A stretch of DNA of 20,376 nucleotides, from the NCBI GenBank assembly GCA_002388005.1, contig DGLO01000079.1:673-21048 (forward strand). Reading direction: 5' to 3'. The stretch comes from Candidatus Neomicrothrix sp. UBA4542. GTDB lineage: Bacteria > Actinomycetota > Acidimicrobiia > Acidimicrobiales > Poriferisodalaceae. Under the pieces are notes generated by a model. The model did no database searches and was not told the origin of the DNA. It saw only the letters and a list, made by a program, of their open reading frames with translations. Both the position numbers and the translations under genes were made by a program. Of this stretch, positions 1-6,436 are shown piece after piece. How positions within the stretch are numbered: position 1 is the first letter of the stretch; each line of letters begins with the position of its first letter.

Positions 1-4
1 GTTC

Positions 5-337
5 TCAGGGTCGGGGACCCCAGGGCGCTGCCTGCATCAACTGAATCTCTTGTCGTTCCAAAAGCGGACGCAGCTGATTAGCGAAAGCCATAAAGGTGTC
101 ATCCGCGTACAGGTTCCTCCAAAAATCTCGACGTTCGGCGTCGCTGCCGAAACGCCAAATATGAATCAACTGGTGCAGCGGACCGGTATCTGAAACGAAA
201 TACCCAACAAGAAACTTTGAGTGGCCGCCGGCCTGAAGAGCGGGCCACCCCTCGTTGGAATATAACTCCAGGACCTTCCCCATCTGGCCAACGCTCACGT
301 CGTAGGTTCGGCGCTCGTAAAGCTCTAAGTCGTTCAC
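5..337 (-). CDS. NIPSNAP family protein
   Basis: A 110-residue protein with the ferredoxin-like alpha/beta-barrel pattern of the NIPSNAP family. It begins with the typical 'YERRTYDV' strand, has an internal 'LIHIWRFGSDAERRDFW' segment, and ends with a short strand before the stop. NIPSNAP domains are small cytoplasmic proteins of poorly known function, often found next to catabolic oxygenases and CoA-enzymes in actinobacteria. The start is GTG at 335-337, with a weak AGGA upstream. The gene is complete, with its TGA stop only a few bases from the window edge, and it diverges from the maleylpyruvate-isomerase-like gene across about 215 bp that hold no further gene. No specific reaction can be assigned. 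The family call is confident. Confidence 0.85.
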   Translation of the reverse strand: MNDLELYERRTYDVSVGQMGKVLELYSNEGWPALQAGGHSKFLVGYFVSDTGPLHQLIHIWRFGSDAERRDFWRNLYADDTFMAFANQLRPLLERQEIQLMQAAPWGPRP

Positions 338-552
338 GTTGGAATCCTACTTTGGTTCTCCTGAACCCACCCTGGTGGCTTACGTCCTAACTCTCTACCT
401 CGAAAAAGGTGGATAGCGCCAGAGATGGAATATGTCCTTACGCGAAGGGAAACAGAGGCTCTCAAGCTCTTATTCGTTTCCAGGCTCCGTTTGCGAGGCT
501 GGTCTAGAGTCCCGAAGCAATAGCGGTCGAGCGCAACATCGGAGTGAACCCA

Positions 553-1293
553 GTGATTGTTGAGGACTACAAGCAAATATTCGAGGAGGCCACGACTCGC
601 ATCGCTGACCTCGCGTCCGGAGACGGCAACTTACCCATCCCTCATATATCGGGTTGGACAATGTCAGATGCGATAATCCATGCGGGACTTGTGTTTTCGT
701 TTGTAACTAAATCGGTTAAGCAAGGTTCCCCCATAGCCGACGGGGGAGTCGCTCGATGGGCCAACGATCAAAGCAACCACCCCCACACCAGCCAGCTTTC
801 TGACTGGTTTCGCGCAGCCGCCCAGGAAATGGCCGAAGTTGTCTGGGAACATGAGCCCCGCGATGAAGTTTGGACCTCAAGCCAGTTCAACAAGCAAGCC
901 CTGTTTTGGATGCGCCGCATGACTCACGAAGCCACCGTGCATCGTTGGGACATAGAAACCGCGACCGGGGACAACACTGCAATAGGTGGGGCGATAGCAG
1001 TTGATGGCATCGACGAGTTCTATGACTTCTTTGTGGCTGAGCGATTCCCTACGGCCTTCGCTGGGATTGGGACGATACATCTTCATGCCATTGACGCCCC
1101 AGGCGAGTGGATGATTACACGACATGAGAACGGCATCGATGTCGAGAGCGCACATGGGAAAGGAGATGTCGCGGCTCGCGGCCCAGCGGGCGATCTTTTG
1201 TTGTTCGTTTGGAATCGTGTAAACCACACGACACTCGAAACCTTTGGAGATACCGACTTACTCGATGAACATCAGCTCGCCTTTCAAATCTGA
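553..1293 (+). CDS. Maleylpyruvate isomerase / DinB-fold mycothiol-dependent protein
   Basis: The protein has about 246 residues and the two-part layout of the mycothiol-dependent maleylpyruvate isomerase family: an N-terminal four-helix DinB-like metal-binding domain followed by a C-terminal SCP2-like domain (about residue 150 on). The expected metal ligands are visible: a His in 'IIHAG' (about residue 43) and the Glu and His of 'HEATVHRWD' (about 126 and 130). Family members use mycothiol in isomerase or thiol-transferase reactions; the actual substrate is unknown here. The reading frame also allows GTG at 544, but the GTG at 553 has a GGAG 8 nt upstream, so 553 is preferred. The gene suggests an actinobacterial host, because mycothiol is made by that phylum. 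The cupin gene follows 41 nt downstream on the same strand, possibly cotranscribed. Confidence 0.85.
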   Translation: MIVEDYKQIFEEATTRIADLASGDGNLPIPHISGWTMSDAIIHAGLVFSFVTKSVKQGSPIADGGVARWANDQSNHPHTSQLSDWFRAAAQEMAEVVWEHEPRDEVWTSSQFNKQALFWMRRMTHEATVHRWDIETATGDNTAIGGAIAVDGIDEFYDFFVAERFPTAFAGIGTIHLHAIDAPGEWMITRHENGIDVESAHGKGDVAARGPAGDLLLFVWNRVNHTTLETFGDTDLLDEHQLAFQI

Positions 1294-1334
1294 TGCTCAT
1301 CGGTGTGGTCAACTAGAAGCACTGGAGGCCAATT

Positions 1335-1730
1335 ATGAGATCGACAACAGGGGCAGAGTTGTTGTGTCAGCAGCTCATCGATGCCGAGTTTGGCAAAACC
1401 GGACGCCGCTCGTTTTTTGAATACCGAGAAACTGGATTGAGTCGTCTCACCGATGGCGAATACCGAGCCCAAGTAATGCGAGCCACAGATGTGATGGAAA
1501 GCACTGGATGGCATTATCACGAATGTGACCTCCAGTTCGTATATGTCCTCAACGGTTGGGTAGACCTCGAGTTTGAAGGCGGCCGCACTGAACGAGCGTC
1601 GGCTGGCGCAGCACTATCAATCCCGCCGGGAATGGTTCACAACGAAATTCGCTGCTCATCGGACTTCGAAGCCTTAGAAGTTGTTGCTCCAGCAGAATTG
1701 GGGACCGTGCCATGCGACCCACCCAAATAG
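1335..1730 (+). CDS. Cupin-domain protein
   Basis: A 131-residue single-domain cupin. Motif 1 is seen at residues 58-74, with His60, His62 and a Gln at 67 where many cupins have Glu, then Gly74. Motif 2 is at 91-103, 'GAALSIPPGMVHN', with His102. Three histidines with Gln are enough for a divalent metal site, so it may be a metal-binding cupin dioxygenase, isomerase or sensor, but nothing fixes the substrate. The ATG has a clear GGAGG six bases upstream. It lies just behind the maleylpyruvate-isomerase-like gene and ends 7 nt before the convergent aminotransferase gene, leaving almost no room for a terminator. Confidence 0.85.
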   Translation: MRSTTGAELLCQQLIDAEFGKTGRRSFFEYRETGLSRLTDGEYRAQVMRATDVMESTGWHYHECDLQFVYVLNGWVDLEFEGGRTERASAGAALSIPPGMVHNEIRCSSDFEALEVVAPAELGTVPCDPPK

Positions 1731-1737
1731 GCGCGGT

Positions 1738-3006
1738 CTAGGTCAGCGCAGCCGCAGCTGCGTCAATTGCGTGGCGAGCGACGTTTACCATTTGATCAAC
1801 GTGATCTTCGGTCGCCACAAAGGGTGGCCCGAACATGACGGCATCATCGAAACTTCCCGATCCCGACGGGTAAACCCACACACCATTTTCGAGAGCGATG
1901 CCCGCAACCTGATCAGCGAAAGCGGCTGAACGGGGGAACGGAGCGCCACTATCACGATCGGCGACCAATCCCAGGCCCTGTAAGAGTCCTCTGCCTCTGA
2001 CCTCTTCTACGTTGGGATGTTCCCCGAACTCAGCGTCCAGTCGGTCTCTCAGAAAAGTTCCCATGATTTCTGCACGTTCCACGAGATTTTCTTCGCGAAG
2101 GATCTGCAAAACTTTTCTCGATACGGCACAACAAAGGTCGTGCCCAGCGAAGGTGTAGAACATCAACGCTAGATCGGTGTTGCCGATCGGTTCGACGACG
2201 TCGGCGCGGGTGTATACGCCACCTATTGGCACATACCCACCGCCCAGCCCTTTGCCAGCGGCGATGATGTCAGGCGTAAAATCGAGGGCTTCGTGACCCA
2301 TCTTGGTACCTAGGCGTCCGAAACCAGTCATCACCTCGTCGGCGATCACCAAAATGTCGTGACGTGCACAGATCTCAGAGACTGTGGGCCAGTAATCATC
2401 AGGCGGAACATAAGCCCCCGCCGCTGCCCCGATAACCGGTTCTCCCACGAACGCGCTGATGGTGTGAGCGCCCTCTATCTCAATAATTTTTTCGAGTTGT
2501 TCGGGGTCATGGTGGCTGGTCTTGGGCATGGCGGGCAGAGTCAACTCCAGGCCCTTGCGACGTCGATCATGTGAACCCACCGCCAGCGCTCCAATAGTCG
2601 CTCCGTGGTAGGACACATCCCGCCCGATGACTTTGTGGCGCTCATGTCGCCCGCACGCGACATGATGCAGCTGAGCGACGCGTATCGCCGCGTCGATTGA
2701 CTCTGAACCCCCACTGACGAAGACACACCGCCAAGATGGATCCGGGAGCCAATTGTCAGAAACCTCGTCGACTAAGGCAACCCGAGATTCGGTGGCGAAT
2801 AGAGGAACCACGTAATCCAGCTGCTTCAACGCCTTTGCAGCTACCTCGGCGATTTCGGGGCGGCCGTGACCAATGTTGGTGACAATAGCGCCGCCCCCTG
2901 CGTCCAATATTCGTTGTCCGCTGGCTGCCTCTAGCCAAACGCCGTCACCCTTGGTAATCAGCATTGGTTGGGCGCCCGGAATGAGAGGAAAACGAGATGT
3001 ATCCAT
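1738..3006 (-). CDS. Class III PLP-dependent aminotransferase
   Basis: The product has 422 residues and the fold-type I pattern of class III (omega) aminotransferases. Visible markers are 'SGGSES' (about 98-103, phosphate binding), 'SYHG' (about 132-135, Tyr stacking on PLP), 'IADEVMTGFGR' with the PLP-pyridine Asp (about 223), and 'AAGKGLGGGYVPIGG' with the Schiff-base Lys (about 252). The family transfers amino groups between omega-amino compounds or amino acids and keto acids in the cytoplasm. The open frame reaches ATG at 3048, but the ATG at 3004-3006 gives the usual family N-terminus and leaves room for a divergent promoter; neither has a good Shine-Dalgarno, so leaderless translation is possible. 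Substrate is unknown. It is convergent with the cupin gene. Confidence 0.93.
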   Translation of the reverse strand: MDTSRFPLIPGAQPMLITKGDGVWLEAASGQRILDAGGGAIVTNIGHGRPEIAEVAAKALKQLDYVVPLFATESRVALVDEVSDNWLPDPSWRCVFVSGGSESIDAAIRVAQLHHVACGRHERHKVIGRDVSYHGATIGALAVGSHDRRRKGLELTLPAMPKTSHHDPEQLEKIIEIEGAHTISAFVGEPVIGAAAGAYVPPDDYWPTVSEICARHDILVIADEVMTGFGRLGTKMGHEALDFTPDIIAAGKGLGGGYVPIGGVYTRADVVEPIGNTDLALMFYTFAGHDLCCAVSRKVLQILREENLVERAEIMGTFLRDRLDAEFGEHPNVEEVRGRGLLQGLGLVADRDSGAPFPRSAAFADQVAGIALENGVWVYPSGSGSFDDAVMFGPPFVATEDHVDQMVNVARHAIDAAAAALT

Positions 3007-3062
3007 AAGTAAAGAGTACGCATATCCCCAGGTTCGGGTCGGGGTCATGGTTCACTAAAAGT

Positions 3063-3218
3063 GTGCGCTATCTAACACGGCCGCTCGTTGCCGCGCTTGT
3101 TGCCCTGTTTATTTTGGCGGCTGGCGGAGGCTGGATCGAATTGTTGATCGGGGCAGCGCTGTTCGTGCTTATCGATCTTGGGTCTTGGCGGATCGTTAAA
3201 CGTCGCAGTAGGTCATAG
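3063..3218 (+). CDS. Small two-helix membrane protein (51 aa)
   Basis: A 51-codon open frame from GTG at 3063 to TAG at 3216-3218. The predicted product begins 'MRYLTRPLVAALVALF', has two hydrophobic stretches (about residues 8-20 and 25-38) separated by a Gly-rich turn with Trp-Ile-Glu, and ends in a strongly basic tail 'RIVKRRSRS'. That is the usual look of a small inner-membrane protein with a cytoplasmic positive C-terminus. It lies between the divergent aminotransferase and the next membrane protein, whose ATG at 3244 is only 25 nt away, so the two may form one operon. No Shine-Dalgarno is seen before the GTG. I do not recognise a family. Support comes from composition and spacing only. 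Confidence 0.5.
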   Translation: MRYLTRPLVAALVALFILAAGGGWIELLIGAALFVLIDLGSWRIVKRRSRS

Positions 3219-3243
3219 CTGCCACAAAGACAAGGGAAATCAC

Positions 3244-3777
3244 ATGTCGCTTGATCATTTCGCGAGTTGGGCGCAAATTGCCGAAGCCGTAATTTTATCT
3301 CTGTCGATCGTGTTCATCGGTGCCGAAGCCCGTCAGACCTTGCAGCACAGTCGCACCCAGTTTGGACACGGACTCACTGATCGACTGTACGACCGGTATT
3401 TCACTATCGCTCGCGATCCGAATTTCAGCCAGTTCTTGATCAAGGACTGGTCCGAAGGTGAGCTTGAGGGCGAAGAGTACTTTCGAGCCCTAAACCTTCT
3501 CGGCGCAGACCTCATTGACCTCTTTGATACATACGACGCATGGAAAGAGGGCCTCGTCGGAAGAGTCCACTTGGACATGCGAATGCAGCTCATCAAGTTG
3601 GGTGCGTTCTTATCGCCTGTCGGACGAGCGACATGGGACCACTGGCGATTCACGCGCGACCATGAATTCCGGGAATGGTTCGAAACTGAGGTCTATGGAG
3701 CGCCTATAGGTAACGGAGCCTCAGATGGAGATGATGAGCAGGACCTCAATCTTGTGCGAGATCGGGAACCCGAATAA
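3244..3777 (+). CDS. Single-pass membrane protein of unknown function
   Basis: A 177-residue protein with one N-terminal hydrophobic helix (about residues 8-27, 'WAQIAEAVILSLSIVFIGAE'), followed by a mostly helical soluble domain rich in Arg, Asp and aromatic residues, and an acidic tail ('DGDDEQDLNLVRDREPE'). This layout, a short N-terminal anchor plus a helical domain of about 120 residues, is common in uncharacterised bacterial proteins, often from aquatic genomes. The ATG at 3244 has AAGGGA six bases upstream; the frame is open further upstream to 3178 but the RBS decides the start. No catalytic motif is seen. It probably sits behind the 51-residue membrane protein in one transcript. Confidence 0.75.
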   Translation: MSLDHFASWAQIAEAVILSLSIVFIGAEARQTLQHSRTQFGHGLTDRLYDRYFTIARDPNFSQFLIKDWSEGELEGEEYFRALNLLGADLIDLFDTYDAWKEGLVGRVHLDMRMQLIKLGAFLSPVGRATWDHWRFTRDHEFREWFETEVYGAPIGNGASDGDDEQDLNLVRDREPE

Positions 3778-4083
3778 GAAGTTCCCAGGGTTCTTCTCGC
3801 TATAGGACAGCCACCGCCACTCCGACAATGATCCCGACTACCAGGACCAAGATGCCAACTGACACGATCAGGATTTGGAGTATCTGTCCCACAGACCCAG
3901 AAGATACCGAACTCGACGCCGCTGAAGAACTCAGCGACTAATGCCCGAAATTCGGTCATTGCTGACCGACTCGCCTGATTAGACCGCCGCTCTCGGTTTC
4001 TTGTTACTGTTTGTCACTTCCAGGCCCTTCATAGCGGTGGAGTCACGCCGTTTTCTAGACCTGGGCTAACAAGGAGCCGGCAA
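3778..4083. other. Gene-poor stretch before the quinone oxidoreductase
   Basis: No gene is supported here. It holds the AAGGAG ribosome-binding site (4071-4076) of the next gene and, before that, no clear promoter that I could fix. Two tiny opposing frames are noted. On the plus strand, an ATG at about 3854 encodes about 28 residues ending in an acidic 'DTELDAAEELSD' with AGGA 5 nt upstream. On the minus strand, a Ser-rich then strongly hydrophobic run ('VSVGILVLVVGIIVGVAVAVL') has only a GTG inside it as a start. Either might be a small protein, but they overlap, so at most one is real. Confidence 0.4.
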
Positions 4084-5058
4084 ATGCGAGCAGTAGTGTG
4101 CAGCCAATTCGGGCCGCCTGAGGACCTCTCTGTGGTCGAACTGGCCGACCCCGACCCTGGACCCGGTGAGGTTCTAATTCAAGTCGAAGCGGCGTCGGTT
4201 ACCTTTCCCGACACGTTGATGTTGGAGGACAAGTACCAATTCAAAGCCGATTTGCCGTACGTGCCAGGGGGAGAGGTCGCCGGCACCGTAGCCGCTCTAG
4301 GTGACGACGTCGATACCGTCGACGTTGGGTCAAGGGTGTTGTGTCCGCTTGGCTCGACCGGAGGATATGCGGAGCTCGCCGTCGCTCAAGCTTCAGCTGT
4401 GCGGTTACTTCCCGACGAAGTTGAGTTCGCGGATTCGACGGGATTGCTATATGCACACGGGACCACCTATTACGGCCTCAAGCATCGTGGCAGTCTGCAA
4501 GAGGGCGAAACTCTTTTGGTTCTTGGAGCGGGCGGGCATGTCGGGCTGTCGGCAGTTGAACTCGGCAAGTTGATGGGCGCACGAGTAATTGCTGCTGCTT
4601 CGACCGAAGAAAAGCTCGATCTTTGTCGAGAGAGAGGGGCTGACGAAACCATCAACTATTCGGATGAGAATCTCAAGGAACGATCGAAAGAACTCACAGG
4701 TGGTGCTGGCGTAGACGTGGTGTACGACGTGGTCGGCGGTGATTATGCCGAGCAGGCCCTGCGAGCAATCGGTTGGAGCGGGCGTTTCCTGGTGATTGGC
4801 TTCACCGCGGGGATTCCTTCTATTCCACTTAACTTGACGCTTCTAAAAAGCTGTCAGATCGTCGGAGTCTTTTACGGAGCGATGACTGCTCGAGAGCCTG
4901 ATTTGGCTAACGAAATAGCCGAAGACCTTCTTACCTGGGTCGCTAACGGGCGACTTCGACCACATATTTCTGCGAGATACGGGCTTGATGGTGCTTCCGA
5001 AGCGCTCAGGAGCCTGATAGATCGAAAGGCCATCGGTAAGGTCGTCATTGAGCCCTAA
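4084..5058 (+). CDS. NADPH:quinone oxidoreductase family protein (zinc-free MDR)
   Basis: A 324-residue medium-chain dehydrogenase/reductase of the quinone-oxidoreductase type. It has an N-terminal GroES-like domain (about 1-110), then a Rossmann NAD(P)H domain with 'GAGGHVG' at 148-154, and ends in the typical 'AIGKVVIEP'. The Cys ligands of zinc alcohol dehydrogenases are absent, as expected for the quinone oxidoreductase branch, which reduces quinones or enone C=C bonds with NADPH in the cytoplasm. AAGGAG at 4071-4076 sits 7 nt before the ATG, one of the best ribosome-binding sites here. The gene is convergent with the thioesterase (48 nt gap). In a pathway of cyclic or unsaturated ketones it could serve as an ene-reductase, but that is an inference. 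Confidence 0.9.
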   Translation: MRAVVCSQFGPPEDLSVVELADPDPGPGEVLIQVEAASVTFPDTLMLEDKYQFKADLPYVPGGEVAGTVAALGDDVDTVDVGSRVLCPLGSTGGYAELAVAQASAVRLLPDEVEFADSTGLLYAHGTTYYGLKHRGSLQEGETLLVLGAGGHVGLSAVELGKLMGARVIAAASTEEKLDLCRERGADETINYSDENLKERSKELTGGAGVDVVYDVVGGDYAEQALRAIGWSGRFLVIGFTAGIPSIPLNLTLLKSCQIVGVFYGAMTAREPDLANEIAEDLLTWVANGRLRPHISARYGLDGASEALRSLIDRKAIGKVVIEP

Positions 5059-5106
5059 CGTTGAGCCCACGACGAGGAGCGGATTTGTGAAATCTTTAGC
5101 GAAGCG

Positions 5107-5451
5107 TCAACCGACGATAAAACGTTGATGAGTTCCTTGAGAGACCACGGTGTCTCCGTGACTTACCTTCACGTTGAACACGAGTCGTTTTCGGTCGATT
5201 TCAGCTAACTCTGCATCAATCACGACGTTCTCGCCCGCTGACACCGCAGCTTCATGACTCACGCACACGTGAATTCCGACAGTGGTCTGTCCATCATCGA
5301 GATGAGGTTGGACACCGAACAAGCAGGTGCCTTCGATAAGCCGGACCATGTCGGGCGTGGATAAAACCTTGTTGGGCAAATGTGGAGGCGACATTTCCTC
5401 TGTTACTTCAACTGTGTCGCTGGAAACGAAGCCGACGTGGAGTTCACTCAT
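5107..5451 (-). CDS. FlK-like hotdog thioesterase
   Basis: A 114-residue single hotdog-fold protein resembling fluoroacetyl-CoA thioesterase (FlK) along its length. FlK uses a Thr/Glu/His triad (T42, E50, H76); the same spacing is seen here as Thr32 ('LSTPDMVRLIE'), Glu40 and His66 ('CVSHEAAVSAG'), and the ending 'SQGTHQRFIV' matches the FlK 'GSGTHERAVI'. The Phe36 that gates fluoroacetyl-CoA in FlK appears to be a Pro, so fluoroacetate resistance is not implied; a general acyl-CoA thioesterase role is more likely. A TTG at 5473-5475 would add 8 residues and overlap the lactonase, but the ATG at 5449-5451 fits the family N-terminus and leaves a 10-nt gap. It is the last gene of the minus-strand operon. 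Confidence 0.85.
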   Translation of the reverse strand: MSELHVGFVSSDTVEVTEEMSPPHLPNKVLSTPDMVRLIEGTCLFGVQPHLDDGQTTVGIHVCVSHEAAVSAGENVVIDAELAEIDRKRLVFNVKVSHGDTVVSQGTHQRFIVG

Positions 5452-5461
5452 GATTGGGAGA

Positions 5462-6436
5462 CTAGTACCCGCCAAGATTTTGTGATTGCAGAAATCGTTG
5501 GGGCGTGTCCACCAACATTGTTTCTATTTGTGCGGCAGTGACACCTGCCTCCAATAGGGCGGGTATGACATCTTTGCTGATGTGCAAATAGTGCCAATTC
5601 GGTAGTGGGGCAAGCGGTACCTCACCTTCAATCCAATCGATGTAACAGGACGCGTCGTGGCTCAGGACCAGTTGATCTGCGTGGCCTCGTCGGCAGAGCT
5701 CGGCGACAACTTCCACTCGTTGCTCTGTAGTGAGGTAACCATCGATCCCAAATCTGTCCATCCCGAGGACGCTGCCAGCATCAAGGAGCTGTTGAAGGTA
5801 ACCGAGATCTTGGGTATCTCCGCAGTGCCCGATCACCACCCGAGTGAGGTCGACGCCCTCTTCGGTGAAGATCTGTTGCTGGTCAAGCCCCCGCTTCAAT
5901 TCGGCGTTGGTATGAGTTGTGATGGGGCATCCTGTTTCTCGGTGGGCTTGTGCACATGCGCGAAGGACTCGCTCAACATCGGGGGTGAGACCTGGCTTGT
6001 CGGTCGCGCATTTGATGACCCCAGCCTTGACTCCGGTATCGGCGAAACCGTCAACGATGTCTTGGACAAAGTGCGTAGTGAGGGCGTCAACGTTGTCAGA
6101 GGTGCGTCGCCGGTAGTAGTGGGGGAGTTCGTTGAATGTGTACAGGCCTGTAGCACAGACGATGTTGAGATCAATTCTGTTCGCCACGGCTTGGATTCGC
6201 GGGATATAACGGCCTAGACCAATCGCTGTGGGGTCAACAATGGTTTCGATTCCGTTCTCTTTTAGCTCCGTGAGGCGATCGACTGCGTCGTCTATTCGCG
6301 CTTGTTCGTCTCCCCACTCCTGGGGGTAGTTCTGCTGAATCTCGGTGGATACAACGAAAACATGTTCATGCATGAGTACGCGACCCAACTGTGAGGGTGA
6401 AATCGGTCCGGTCGCTGTTTCAATGATGGATTTCAT
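5462..6436 (-). CDS. Phosphotriesterase-like lactonase (amidohydrolase superfamily)
   Basis: A 324-residue TIM-barrel metallohydrolase of the phosphotriesterase family. All binuclear-site ligands can be seen: His23 and His25 ('MHEHVF'), the carbamylated Lys142 ('VIKCATD'), His175 ('THTNAE'), His204 ('IGHCGD') and Asp261 ('SHDASC'). The motifs 'GLYTFNELPHYY' and 'GMDRFGIDGYL' are those of the lactonase (PLL) branch rather than true organophosphate hydrolases; such enzymes open lactones of various ring sizes, including acyl-homoserine lactones. Its ATG overlaps the stop of the Ldi-like gene by 4 nt (ATGA), so translation is probably coupled. With a Baeyer-Villiger monooxygenase diverging from the same operon, hydrolysis of the lactone that enzyme would make is an attractive role, but that is an inference. 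Confidence 0.92.
   Translation of the reverse strand: MKSIIETATGPISPSQLGRVLMHEHVFVVSTEIQQNYPQEWGDEQARIDDAVDRLTELKENGIETIVDPTAIGLGRYIPRIQAVANRIDLNIVCATGLYTFNELPHYYRRRTSDNVDALTTHFVQDIVDGFADTGVKAGVIKCATDKPGLTPDVERVLRACAQAHRETGCPITTHTNAELKRGLDQQQIFTEEGVDLTRVVIGHCGDTQDLGYLQQLLDAGSVLGMDRFGIDGYLTTEQRVEVVAELCRRGHADQLVLSHDASCYIDWIEGEVPLAPLPNWHYLHISKDVIPALLEAGVTAAQIETMLVDTPQRFLQSQNLGGY

Noticed and set aside
5657..6217. 186-codon open frame on the plus strand
   Set aside because: It lies antisense inside the lactonase, whose metal ligands are all conserved; its translation shows no family pattern.
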